Notes under the pieces: model-generated
What the model was told of the DNA's origin: nothing
The model's database searches: none
Seen by the model: the letters and a program-made list of their open reading frames with translations, nothing else
Source: Luidia sarsii
Lineage: Eukaryota; Echinodermata; Asteroidea; Paxillosida; Luidiidae
Assembly: GCA_949987565.1 (NCBI GenBank)
Contig: OX465114.1
Span: 3,810,832-3,874,831, forward strand
DNA length: 64,000 nt
Direction of reading: 5' to 3'
Made by a program: the position numbers and the translations under genes
Shown: piece after piece, positions 45,798-56,529 of the stretch
Position numbering within the stretch: the first letter of the stretch is position 1
Layout: the number at the start of each line of letters is the position of its first letter

Positions 45798-45930
45798 TAT
45801 AAAAACACAAGTTCAGCGCCGTTGGCTCACATCACTGTCGAGCCACAGTGGGTGTTCATCATTGCATTCATAGCCTGCAAAGGGAGCTCACTAGATAAGT
45901 CAATACAGTACATGTTCCCAGCGTGTAGTT
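45798..45930 (+). promoter_or_regulatory. Promoter region of ApeC gene C
   Basis: TATAAAA at 45798-45804, preceded by a degenerate X-box-like ATCCATGGCTAC. The module TAGCCTGCAAAGGGAGCTCA lies at 45871-45890 and GCGTGTAG at 45921-45928. The latter module is shared with 10438-10500 and 211-275. Here it lies between TATA and ATG, so it is probably leader sequence rather than promoter. Confidence 0.55.
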
Positions 45931-45950
45931 TGCCTTCTTGACTGCGCGAG

Positions 45951-46161
45951 ATGGCCACATCACAACTCCTACTCTCTGTTCTGTTGCCACTTGGCTTGGC
46001 AGTCTTGGTTTCCTTGCTGCTTGTCCGCGGGCAATCCTGCGGCGCCATGACCACCGCCGAACCGGGAGAGAACGCCGCCTCGCTCATGGCGAGGACCATC
46101 GCGAACTTCAAGTCCAACTGCCGGGGGAAAAACAAAGTCCAAAATGAAGACGACCAACAAG
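45951..46161 (+). CDS. Secreted ApeC-domain protein, gene C, exon 1
   Basis: The ATG at 45951 opens a signal peptide (LLPLGLAVLVSLLLVRGQSC) and a linker with two cysteines (SCGAMTTAEPGE, NCRGKNKVQNEDDQQ), six residues longer than in gene A. It has 70 codons plus one base, with a GTAGGT donor at 46162. Joined to 62202-62486 and 62937-63277 it gives 837 coding bases, 278 aa, with all phases consistent. Intron 1 is 16 kb, unusually long, but contains segments homologous to intron 1 of gene B (36615-37230 versus 53880-54380), which supports pairing this exon 1 with the downstream exons. The protein is expected to be secreted and to bind bacterial cell-wall material, by family analogy. Confidence 0.8.
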
Positions 46162-46611
46162 GTAGGTCATCTCTTTACTTTGAGAGCCAGGTTCTTAGGT
46201 CAAAACCCGTTACAATTAGTAAAAAAAGGATTTATTATTATTAATTGCTGTGATATCTGAGTTTTGTGAAGTGAAAGAAAGGAGTTTTGCCATCAAACTT
46301 TACGTTTGCAAATACCAAACTATGGATGTACGTGGTAATTGTATTCATGAAGCTTAAGATTGAAAAGAATTTTCTCCTTGTTAACGTCTATAAAATACCT
46401 AAAGGGTTCAGAGGTATCCTTGATCAAGTCGATTGCAATACGTTACATGTTTACTCTGCTGTGCTTTACATTATCCTCTCGATTGATATGCGATATGCAG
46501 CCCATTCTCCGTACTTGATTGTTCTTGGCATTACCAGCAACAGTCATTGCAATAACCAGGAGTGTGCATTTACGTATACTGGGCGCTAATGGTCACGATG
46601 CGTAATGTTAA

Positions 46612-47242
46612 CCCTCAAAGAACCGGGGCGGATATCGCCTCCCTGCATCATTATTTGTAAAGCGTCTCGGTGATTTTTTATCTTCATGTTTAGGCTTTAT
46701 GACATTTTTGGCAATCTTCTCAGGCACATTTTGACATCAATGTTATTAAAATTAGAGGTGCCGTTCTATGACAATGAACATCTTTCAGGGCCATCATAAG
46801 GTTTGACGGAAAATTGTCCATTGACTTACACTATATAAAAGCATAGCATCCAAGGTGAATAGGGTATTCTTTTTTTAGGAATTATTTTGCTCAATAAATT
46901 AGCTCATTAATTTGGCTGTATACAATTATTGGTTCTTCGTGTTTCATTATCATTGTAAAATTAATGCACATTTTTTAAATACAATGGAAAAATATAGGAC
47001 AAATATAATAAGAAACACTGAAAACATGTACATAGCCAAATAAATTGAATCATGAAAAATTATTGAGCTATAATTAGACAAAACATTATTTTTTCCGAAC
47101 TGAAATTTTACAAAAATGTCATTATGTAATTATATATTACCCTGCTAAATTTCATCTGAATCCATTATTGAACGACCGAGATCTGAGGGGGTGGGGCGAG
47201 ATCCGGCTGTGAGATGGTGAAAATAACCCGGCTCTTTGAGGG
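46612..47242 (+). mobile_element. piggyBac-like MITE candidate
   Basis: The left end CCCTCAAAGAACCGGG directly follows TTAA (46608-46611). The right end CCCGGCTCTTTGAGGG is followed by ATAA. The termini are inverted repeats of 16 bases with one mismatch. CCC-starting termini next to TTAA are the piggyBac pattern. About 631 bases, no transposase. A diverged relative is at 17939-18398. Confidence 0.6.
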
Positions 47243-47950
47243 ATAAATGTTTAAGGAACACCTCCAAGGAAAATGCACTTTCCTAGTTGTAAGGTTTATT
47301 TATCTAGAAAATGGAGAATTTACAACGTTTGACCATTTATAGTATAAAAAATGCCCAGAACATGGGCTTCAGCGAAACCCCTTTTCGCCGATTCAGAAAC
47401 GCTCAATATATACTCATGATATGTTAATGTTGGGCATCAATCTGGCGCCTTGTAGAGACCTAAGACAATAGGTTGAATTGGTCTCTACATCAGATACAAT
47501 GTGAAAGGTGTATAGGTCTTCACAAGTTTTTCACGAAACTAATATGTGGAAATAACTAAAACACGGGAGAGAATCGGTCACAAATTGAAGTGTAATATAA
47601 AAGGAAAATACTGTTCAAATGTCTACCCAGGAAAGTAAATGTGGTTGGAATGGGAGCATTAAAAAAATCGTTTCTCACTCGAGTGTTTACTGCACAGTAA
47701 CAAAGCAATGTCTTCACAAGGATACAAATGGGGTATGGGTGTGTGTTTGTGGGGATGGTTCAGTGTAAGCAGGTATACGTCATTGGTGTTTGTGCGCAAT
47801 GAATACTACGCAGCATAACCACATTTTAGAGTCTGGTGATTGATTGCCTAAACTCATTAATATGTATCATGGTTGCATGGCTGCATACCGCTTAGCACCC
47901 CATTTTCGTCCAGAAGAGGACTAATAGTTACTCATTTATCTCAGAAATAT
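47243..47950. other. Intronic non-genic stretch
   Basis: No gene or named element seen. Confidence 0.35.
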
Positions 47951-47954
47951 ATCC

Positions 47955-48195
47955 GGACAATGCGGTATTGCAATACTCGAGGGCGACCAGGATGACAGCG
48001 TACACGCTCGTATATACCAGTAATGTACGCACACAGACTTCTGTGTGTGATGGTGGCGTTTTGGTCTCCGTATCGTGTACAGCATCGATCCGTCATGGTA
48101 GTGTCATTGGTAGTGCCGTGGTTTGCGTGCGTAGGGCCCTGGATCTCTTACCGGAGTCAGTACCGAAGAGACATGCATATGCATGTGCTCTGCCA
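47955..48195 (+). mobile_element. Dispersed repeat family R, copy 2
   Basis: GACAATGCGGTATTGCAATA, GATGACAGCGTACACG, GTACGCACACAGACTTCTGT and CCGTGGTTTGCGTGCG align with 49553-49790 and, inverted, with 9005-9225 and 50185-50405. Confidence 0.7.
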
Positions 48196-48419
48196 ACTCG
48201 TCAAAAATTGATGGTATTGATGGTTGATGCCTATTAAAGTTCCTGTCTTTCTTACGCAAGCTACAGCACAATTACCTACGATTTTCCTCTAAAATGTCGA
48301 ATCATTTACGGCAGCAAACTACAAATGCGTCCCTTTTAACAAATCGTTCACTTCTGCAAAATCGCAACTAGAAGAGGGCCTAAAAATTATGTATTCATTG
48401 AATGCAATTCCTTTCCTGG

Positions 48420-49160
48420 AACTATTATGACAAACCAAAGTTCACGAAAAGGGTTTTTATATAGGAGAGCAACTGAACTGATTTTCTGAAACGATACAGT
48501 GCCCAGAACCAAGCATTTGCTTTGATTCAATTGGCACCACGTCCAATGACAGCTATATTAAAAAGGAACGATGTTTATGTTATGTCATGGTTACTATAGG
48601 GAACGATTGATATCAACAGCCTAATCTAGTGACGACCATCTGCTGATATTATTCCTGGTCATTATTGGCCTTCATTGGAAGAGCGTTGTCAATCTGCATT
48701 TACTGCTAGGCAGTACGAGTCTTGATAAATGACAGCATGTCTAGACGTCCTTTTTTATATATTCCTGCACGTCCTCCAGTCCCGCCGCCCTTGTTTATTA
48801 CACACACGAACCCCAAATTGTAACTGGCTTGCTTTGGTCAAGGCCAAAGCTACCTAAGATATAGCCTCGTCATTTTCAGCATAGGTGCTTTAATTGCCGA
48901 CACGAGTCATGGCTCCAATAGGGTTTATTGAAGACCTTAACCAGTATGTTAGCATTGGTTCCGTGGAAATTAGGCATAAGTAAACCATTTGCATCACGGC
49001 GTTCTTGTCGGGCTTCGGCTTCTACATGTATGAGATATGGGCGAACACGATTTGAGAGTTGAAACTTGAGCCCCAACGCGGCGTTTGAAAAGGGCGTGGG
49101 TGGGATTGGCAAAAAGGGGGAAGTGCCCACATGTAACGTAGGCTGTCATGGCTCCCGCTC
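48420..49160. repeat. Intronic segmental duplication, copy 1
   Basis: Matches 50065-51500 in several blocks: GACAAACCAAAGTTCACGA, GTTTTTATATAGGAGAGCA, CTGCATTTACTGCTAGGCAG, ACTGGCTTGCTTTGGTCAAG, and the stretch ending GCTCTTACCTCAT that reappears at 52032-52050. In copy 2 extra sequence is inserted. The beginning also resembles intron 1 of genes A and B. Confidence 0.75.
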
Positions 49161-49164
49161 TTAC

Positions 49165-49287
49165 CTCATCCTCTAATCCACCAGAATCAAGGGGCCCCGT
49201 GTCGTCGTCACTAAAAGAACTCGACATTTTAGTCTCTAGATAAAGAGCAAACTGACGCACGGTATAAAACCTTCGCACTGAGGCCAA
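49165..49287 (-). CDS. Candidate first exon of an unidentified minus-strand gene
   Basis: ATG at 49287 (MASVRRFYTVRQFALYLETK) or at 49227 (MSSSFSDDDTGPLDSGGLED and E), running to a consensus GTAAGA donor in phase 0. A CRE-like TGACGTCA lies upstream near 49342. In phase 0 a possible second exon (about 49061 down to 48879) reads FQLSNRVRPYLIHVEAEARQ, ERRDANGLLMPNFHGTNAN. Its duplicate near 51440-51300 keeps the frame with few indels. There is no family match. It lies inside gene C intron 1 on the opposite strand. Confidence 0.3.
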
Positions 49288-49552
49288 ATTGCAAACGTGA
49301 CGCGTACTGCGTCAGTGTCCACCTTACACTGGCGTAAACACAATGACGTCACAAGCCCGACGTAAGCACGAGAGTTGATCTCGCGCGTTAGCGAAATCGG
49401 GCCGGCTCGGGGTCAAAAGAAAATGTCCCTTATTCATCCCGCTGATGTTTTCAGCTGATAAATTACGGGCAATCTATTCATAAATACTCAAATTTAAATA
49501 AAACTGCTGAAGTTGCTATTTAATAAATATATCTGGTAAATCTCAGAATTAT

Positions 49553-49790
49553 TGACCGGACAAAGCGGTCTTGCTACTGGAGATCGACCATGATGGCTGC
49601 GTACACGATTGCACACAGTCGCGTATGCACGTCACACAGACTGATGCGTGCGGGTATGACAAAGGCGTGGTCCGCGTGTCGTGTACATCTCGGATATTAC
49701 GTGGTAGTGTCGTAGTGAGGTGGTTTCTGTGAATATGGCCCGGTTTTCTACCCGAAGCCGTGCCGGAGAAAGTGTCTTGGACAAGGCTAG
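49553..49790 (+). mobile_element. Dispersed repeat family R, copy 3
   Basis: GGACAAAGCGGTCTTGCTAC at the left, GCCGTGCCGGAGAAAGTG and CTTGGACAAGG at the right. The terminal CAAGGYGRTCT-like strings are weak inverted repeats. Confidence 0.7.
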
Positions 49791-50064
49791 CCCAAGGGCT
49801 GAACATGCACATGGATCGATGCAATGCAAAGTATTTACAATTGAATTTCAGTTCTTTAATTTAAGTTGTTTTCTAAGAAGTTGTTGTCTATTCAAATTAC
49901 ATTGTCTATTACACAAGTTACAGCACATTTATCCCCGATGTTCCTCGAAAGAGCCAACATGATATATCGGACCATTTCAGGAAGCAAATTACACATGCGC
50001 CACTTTATTCAAACCATACAGGTGTGCATAAACGTAACTAAGATATGTTTTTTCCTGGAAATAT

Positions 50065-51500
50065 TATGACAAACCAAAGTCTACGAGAGAGGATTTTATA
50101 TAGGAGAGCAGCTGAACTGAGGATTAAATTCATTTTCTGAAACGATATAGTGCCCAAGAACCAGACCCAACATTAGCCTTGTCCAAGGTGGTCTCTCCGG
50201 TACAGCTAGTTCAAAAGGGGGCATAGATCCAGGCCAAACGCACGCAAACCACGGCACGATACCACGCCGGGTGCACGCTGCTGTACACGACTCGCAGACC
50301 GCACCGCTGCCATACCACACACAATAGCCTGTGTACGTACATGTGTGCGAGCCTGTACGCAGCTGCCCTGGCCGCCCTCGAGTAGCAAGATCGCCTTGTC
50401 GGGTCTGAATTTCCGTCCACTTTTGGACGAAAATGGGGAGGGGGGCTTAGCGATATGCTATTATGCAGCTGTCAAGAATATCAATGAAGTTTCTGCAGCC
50501 AATCACAAGACTTGGAAAATGCGGTTACGCAATGGCGCTGTATACTGTACACGTTGAGCGAGCGCAGACCATACACACGACCCCCATGCTGCCAATCACA
50601 AGGCTCGTAAAATGCGTTAACGCAATGCTGCTGTGTAGGCCTACTGTGCGCGTTGCACACGCACATACAATGCACAGATACCTGACACACACGCCCCATG
50701 TGTTGTGTGCCAGCCTGGCCGAACCTTTACATCATGCATGATACTTCCACTTATTAAACATGACCACGTACTGAATGCACACACAGAGACATTGCACAGA
50801 CCCCATCCCCGATGTTGCGCAAACCACCGTTCTAGGTAGTACGAGGCCGGATTTTGATTTCCAAATCAGCGACCAACGCCTCGGTCGAGGTTAACCTCGA
50901 TTCGATGTCCAATGGTAGCTATATTATTAAGATGGGATGATGTTTATGGTCTTCCATGGTTACCATAGAGACAGATTGATATCAACAGTCTCATCTAATA
51001 AAGGCCTTCTGCCGATATTAGCTTGTTCATTGTTAGCCTGCAGAGGGAGAGCCTTGTCAATCTGTATTTACTGCTAGGCAGTGCAGCGAGTCTTGATAAA
51101 CGTCAACGCGTCTAACCCTCGTTTCATATAATTATTCATGCACGTACTCCAGTCCCGTTGCGTTGGCTGTGTATATTACACACACGAACCCCCACACTCT
51201 GACTGGCTTGCTTCGGTCAAGGCCATAGCTACCAAAGCCTTGTCATTTCCAGCAGAGAGCTTTAATTGCCCGCACGAATCATAGCTTCAGTAGGGTTTAT
51301 TGAAAACCTTAACCAGTTTTTTAGTACAGGTCTCGTGGGTATTAGACATTAGTAAACTATTTGTATTCCGGAGTTCTCGTCGGGCTCCGGCTTCTACGTG
51401 TATGAGATATGTGCGAACACGATCTGAGAGTTGAAACTTGAGCCCCAACACGGCGTTTGGAAAGTGCGTGGGTGGGTGGTGACAAAAGGGTGAAAATGTC
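50065..51500. repeat. Intronic segmental duplication, copy 2
   Basis: Second copy of 48420-49160, expanded by a family R insertion at 50185-50405 and about 0.45 kb of CG-rich sequence with tandem CAATCACAAGGCTYGKAAAA pieces. Confidence 0.7.
50185..50405 (-). mobile_element. Dispersed repeat family R, copy 4
   Basis: TTGTCCAAGGTGGTCTCTCC at the left, CTGTACACGACTCGC, TACATGTGTGCGAGCCTGTA, and AGTAGCAAGATCGCCTTGTC at the right. It matches 9005-9225 in the same orientation. Confidence 0.7.
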
Positions 51501-52030
51501 CATCTTTAAGATGATGTGACGTGCTGCATTTGTTTTAAACATGCATCGACACATAAAACATACGTTTATTTAATGCATAGTTGAGGAATGCGAGGAAATG
51601 AGCTAAAAATGATAGTTTTTACGACCATATTATTATATCGCCTACTCGGAGCAAAAGTTAACAAAAGCCGCCGAGTACCGAGATTTAACCCTGTCTGCAA
51701 TGTTTGTTGTCTTGTGCACATTTTGATACAAAATTTGTCCATATCAAACCTACCTATCTGCTTTTACATGTCAATTAGTATGTGTATGTCATTACAATTG
51801 CATACATTTGTGTACAATCCAAAACCGTCAGACAGTGGTTTACATTTAACGAATCGTGTTCAGGAATTGACGTTGCACTGATTTCATGCTGCTGAATAAA
51901 TCTGAGGGAAATAAATAACTTTGGAAATAAAATCATTTGTTTACGAGTTTAATGACATAAAAAGAGAGGTTATACAACACTTTGTATATCAGACAGTTTT
52001 TGCAGGGCATATACTCTTGAACGTACGCTA
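51501..52030. other. Insertion within the second duplicate
   Basis: About 0.5 kb present here has no equivalent at 49135. A 97-codon plus-strand frame (51588-51881) has no recognisable domain. The element type is not evident. Confidence 0.4.
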
Positions 52031-52503
52031 TCATGGCTCCCGCTCTTACCTCATACGTGATACCTCATGTACCCCGGTACTATGTCGCCCCCAACGTCCG
52101 CCGCCATGCAAATAGCAGTAACATACATGTAGGTAAAAACACTTATTATTTTGGGTGTGCGGCGAAAATCATCTCAGGATGTACGTGTGACGACTAAAAT
52201 ATGTTTGGTTTTCTATTTGTACAATTACGGTGTATTAAAATGTAGAACAAGTTAAATGCTTAAACATAATGAAAAATACACAGACACTTTAATGGTATTT
52301 CCAAGACTTTTTGTATCGAATCTCGACTCCCCAAACCTCTTCAGGTCTCAAGTAAAATGAGGGCGTGCTTGCTTTTATAATCCACATAAGTGCAGGTCGT
52401 CCTTTGTTTAGACAAACCGGCTTCGGCTCTGGCCTCGGCTCCGGCTTTGTCTTCTTTCTTTCTTTCTGTCTTTCTTTCTTTCTTTTCTTTCATGCACGTG
52501 AAA

Positions 52504-52680
52504 GGTTTCAATGGACGGATTGGAAATATAAGGCTTTTGGCTTTTGAGTTTGGAGAATACAAACTTGAACCTGAAACAAATTTTTTTCTCCAGCTTTTCG
52601 ATGACGGAGACTATGCCGGACCCAAACCTATGCCATACTCGGCTTCCATAGGGCATAGTGCATACTTCACGTACACATTT
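52504..52680 (+). pseudogene. ZP-domain-like exon or exon relic
   Basis: After a 40-base pyrimidine tract (52451-52491) and AAAG, the frame reads GFNGRIGNIRLLAFEFGEY, then NFFLQLFDDGDYAGPKPMPY and SASIGHSAYFTYTF. The pattern F-x-L-x-L-F-x-D-x-x-Y-x-x-P, then P, then G-x-x-x-Y-F, resembles the part of zona pellucida modules around the end of ZP-N. No partner exons, cysteines of ZP-C or good donor were found, so it may be a lone relic or a chance resemblance. Confidence 0.3.
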
Positions 52681-53133
52681 TTTTCTGATATAGTTCCAGC
52701 TTTGTCGTTCCTTTACATTATGATAAACTTCTATTGTTCAACTTCCATTGAGATACAAATAACCAATTGTTGTAAACATGGCTACAGCAGTTCGGGGAAA
52801 AGGCTATTATAATGAAGAACCTCTCTTTGTGATACTGCTGGCAATAAATTGCCTGAAATTGGCTGATTTGTAATGTCGAAACATAATTACGATCTTACCA
52901 AAGTTGTGTAGGGGCTTTAAACAGGTCCGTGTTGAGCTAATAGCAGTAGGAAGTGAGCTAGTCAGATCGGATGACTGTCACTATACTAGTACTTCAGTAG
53001 TACAGCAAGCGTTGGGCGCCTATTCTAAGCCCTGCGAAAACCAAACCCCCTGCACAAATGTTAAGTCGCCGGTCCACTCGTCCGGGCGGTGAGGATTTGC
53101 TAAAGGATTATGAATAAGAACTTAAACATTAAT

Positions 53134-53320
53134 ATAACATGATGTCTTGCGTCGAGGAGAATGTGGTTTAATGAGGTTTTGGCCTTGCTCAACGTGATAA
53201 ACACTGAGTATACAGTGCTTTGCCCGATGCCTGATACAAATATTTTTTTCAGGCAGCTCTGGCGGGATTTGAACTCGCAACTCCCGCTTTCTAGTACGGA
53301 GTCTTAACCACATGACCAGG
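53134..53320 (-). mobile_element. tRNA-derived SINE, minus copy
   Basis: On the minus strand, GGTCATGTGGTTAAGACTCC is an A-box region and GCGAGTTCAAATCCCGCC a B-box and T-arm. The body GAGCTGCCTGAAAAAAATAT, ATCAGGCAT, and the end TCCTCGACGCAAGACATCAT match the plus copy at 53425-53615. Confidence 0.8.
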
Positions 53321-53424
53321 CAATATTTGTATATTGTATAAAGTAGTTACGCAATGCAGTCGCGTATAATTATAGTGCACGTCGCTCACACAGATAAATG
53401 CACAACCCACGTGTGCGTTTGTAA

Positions 53425-53615
53425 GGGAATCTTGCCCCAGCACCCAGTGCTTGAAATCGGGAGTCGCGGGTTCGAATCCCGCACGAGCTGCCTGAAATAT
53501 TTTTATCAGGCATCATTCAAAATAATGAGCATTCAGTGTTTGTCAAGTCGAGCAGTGCTAACCGTCATTGGGTGGATTATATGGATTCTCCTCGACGCAA
53601 ACATCATGTTATATC
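53425..53615 (+). mobile_element. tRNA-derived SINE, plus copy
   Basis: T-arm GCGGGTTCGAATCCCGC, then GAGCTGCCTGAAATATTTTT, ATCAGGCATCATTC and the end TCCTCGACGCAAACATCATG. It stands head to head with the minus copy, separated by about 105 bases. The A-box half is degenerate. A third head fragment (GCTCGGTGGTCAAGTAGTTA, GGACGTCCG) lies at 53676-53712. Confidence 0.78.
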
Positions 53616-53879
53616 TATGATGCAACGCGGTAACTGCCGCTATACAATATTCGAATCCACCACACGACCTCCACCAGCTCGGTGGTCAAGTAGTTAGGAC
53701 GTCCGTAGCAGAATTTAAGCAGTTTGAATAATTTCATATGTCAGGCTTTTACTAGGATACTAGATTGGTCATCAACAAACCCAAACTGAATGGATTTATG
53801 GTTAAAAATTACAGCGGGAAAAATAAGGGACTTTTTTTCTGTTCAACTGCGAGTCCGCCCGATTTCTAAAAAGGATGAT

Positions 53880-54380
53880 ATATGTATATACGGTATTCAT
53901 CCCAGATTCCGGACCCGGCCCTCGCATTCATTTGCATGCATAATAACGAAGCACGATGTTCATGCTCTGTTGTTGTTACCAAAACTACTGATTGGTTTTA
54001 AAATCGTATTCTCATTAGACATTCTGCCAATATTGATCCACGCCATCTTTGGCCGTTGTTACAAGTGATCATGTATAGTAACATAAGGATGTATGTTACT
54101 ATATATATGAGTCACCAACCAATAATATATCACACATTGACCGATGGTGTAGTTAAATTTCTAACCAATAATGCATCAAGTGTCTACATAATGCAGTGCG
54201 AAATGTACTCTAACCGATAATGTATCAAGAGAGAACCGAACATGTATCCACAGATAACGTATCAAACAATCAAGCGATAATGCTTTAGTGACCATTATAT
54301 TCACTGTGAAATTGCAAACGTCTTGGCAAATCAGCCAGTAGTACATTGTCCAGTTTTTCTTCCAAGCACACTGGTGATAG
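53880..54380. repeat. ApeC intron 1 homology block in gene C
   Basis: AGATTCCGGACCCGG, TTTGCATGCATAATAACGAA, and the CCGATAATGTATCA series, then TTTTTCTTCCAAGCA, correspond to 36805-37210 in gene B. This shows the gene C intron began as an ordinary ApeC intron and was later enlarged. Confidence 0.7.
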
Positions 54381-54489
54381 ATTCCTGCAAAGAGCCTCGA
54401 TCTTCGCCCTGCAAGTGACAACCATTTTCAACGTTCATGAAAGAGAGCCAGGCAAACTTGACTACACATTTGAACATAGAATCAATGTC

Positions 54490-56150
54490 AATAATCGCCA
54501 CTGACACCGATAAGGAACAGCGCTTGAAACCGCCGGCATTTCATGCGCTGGGGGAAAATAACACTTGTACGCCCAGAGCTCAAATAGCAACCCTTTGCCA
54601 TTGGGCAGGTAACCTCTCTTAGAGAGCATTTCGAGAACTCCTGTCTGATCTGTCTTAGATGCCTAGACTTCTGAACGGAGGAGTGCAACTGTGGCCACCA
54701 AGGCCTCGGATGCGGATGTTTTGGAACGACCAGCGTAACAACTACGTTATCCCATTACTGAAACAGCCAAACGACTGATATGCCAAGAGGACGAACGGGG
54801 GAAATGCATACGAAACTTCTCCTCGCGGACAAGGCTGACAAAAGACATCCTCTCCTAATGTACCAGGCACTGGGTCCCTAGTGAAAAAGACATAGGGATG
54901 TTCATCCTTTCTTCTTGGTACATTCGACGGAAGAGTCATCAGATCACAATGTAAAATACGTGTTCCACCCGAACTCTGCTGCAGGATCAGCCATAGCGTT
55001 CTTGAAAGTGGTGAGTCCGTCCTGGACGGCGCTCTTGAAGGCGCATCTGCCCTGTTACTGCCAGATGGCACCCACTGAAGTCAGACGCATATGACGATCC
55101 TTTCCCCAAGATATCGCCTCTCGGATTGAATCAGCAAACCGGCAAAAGGAAACGTAGCGCACTGCATTTGTTAGTGGCGAAGGTGTAACGTCATCCAATC
55201 GGGACATGAAAATATAACACTCCCTCAGAAACAGAGTGGTCTTCAAGTTCAAAATATGCCTTGTCTTCGCGATCGGTTAAGATATCCTCTCTCGATGTTG
55301 CGAAGTCCTAAATGGACAATGCTAGAAGCCGGCTCAAGTTGGCTCTTCTTGAGGTAGACATGACAACCAAGCAGGGACTACATGTAGCAGACGACACACA
55401 GAACCCTTGATGCCCTTTCGTAAGCTTTATCTCCAACATCCTGAAAGCGAAGTGCGAAATGGTACGACATTAATTCAGCTTAGTTCCGTCGCGTACCTCT
55501 TCAACGAAGCGGTCTTCACTCCATACTTCCGTATGACACCCCCCTGTTCTCCAACCGTGTTGACAGACAGAAACCCACAATAAAGTAAACATAGGCACTA
55601 TTTTTGAAGCCGAAAGGGTCGAATAAAAAAAAAAAAACCTGCCCACTCGAATTCTACAAAATTGTTTGGACCTGTCCGCGGGGAGAATCTGCCTATAACC
55701 CTGGGCATCGTCTGTGCTCGAAAAGAAACCTCGCATGTTTATTGGCTTGACGATGACCCCCCAAGGCCACCAACTTAAAAGATGTGTCCTTCCTTACACC
55801 AGAGGTCTGCAATCTTCATAGATTATGTGAGACCAATCTCGGCGTACTCGGTTCGACTGAAAGGTTATTTACACATCTAGATTGCACAACCTCATATACA
55901 GGTCCCAGCAATTCTACCGAACCATCCACAATAAGCTTCGTCATCGTATCATTAGTAAAAGGTACAAACTGTACCTGTAACAGGGGCGTTAGGAAAATAC
56001 ATATCTGGAGGCACTGCCGAATCCAAATTCCTGCCTCTGTTTGTACCTTGATACGGTTGGGAAAAGTCATATAAATCTATGCCTCCGTGCAACCACCCAT
56101 TGATAGGCCACCAGTTCCTGGACACTCGCCCATCACAGGTCCCCACGCTG
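54490..56150 (-). pseudogene. DIRS/Ngaro-like retroelement, RT and RNase H remnant
   Basis: Minus-strand frames, broken by stops and shifts, show in order: GPVYEVVQSRCVNNLSV (approach to RT), FFSSTDDAQGYRQIL (RT motif A), GRFFFFYSTL with PFGFK in a shifted frame, PSGSNRADAPSR (end of RNase H), DLMTLPSNVPRRKDE, TRDPVPGTLGEDVFCQ and YAFPPFVLLAYQSF. The A-D-A-P-S-R, D-L-M-x-L-P-S-N and F-P-P motifs after the RT are typical of DIRS/Ngaro-type elements. No tyrosine recombinase was identified. A Ty3-like origin is less likely because there is no integrase or LTR. Confidence 0.75.
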
Positions 56151-56529
56151 TGCAGGCTTAGTGCTCAAAATAAACCACCAACAACACCGTTCATTTTGTT
56201 CATATAATTATTAAACAACCTTGTTATATCCTCCAATTCCCCAGAAAAACCAGTACATCACGAAACCCTAACGATCCCATCAACGGCCCCACTAGAAAAC
56301 GGGGTAGTTCCAACCATTCATACCGATCAGTAACCTAATAATGATCAAGCGCCACCCTTCCAAAACGGGGTTATATTTAAACATGCCCGCATCCCGGCCA
56401 TCACGGCCTCCAAGGGGCGTGTCCCCAAGTTAAATTATGCCGTCGTGTTCCCCTCTTCAATTAACTGCTTCGAGGCTTGTTACATGTGTACTCTGTGCGC
56501 CCTCGATTTAAATTACCTGCATCAATGCT

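Noticed and set aside
53262..53320. tRNA gene on the minus strand
   Set aside because: Good boxes, but it is joined to a body shared with a second copy at 53425-53615; it is a SINE head.
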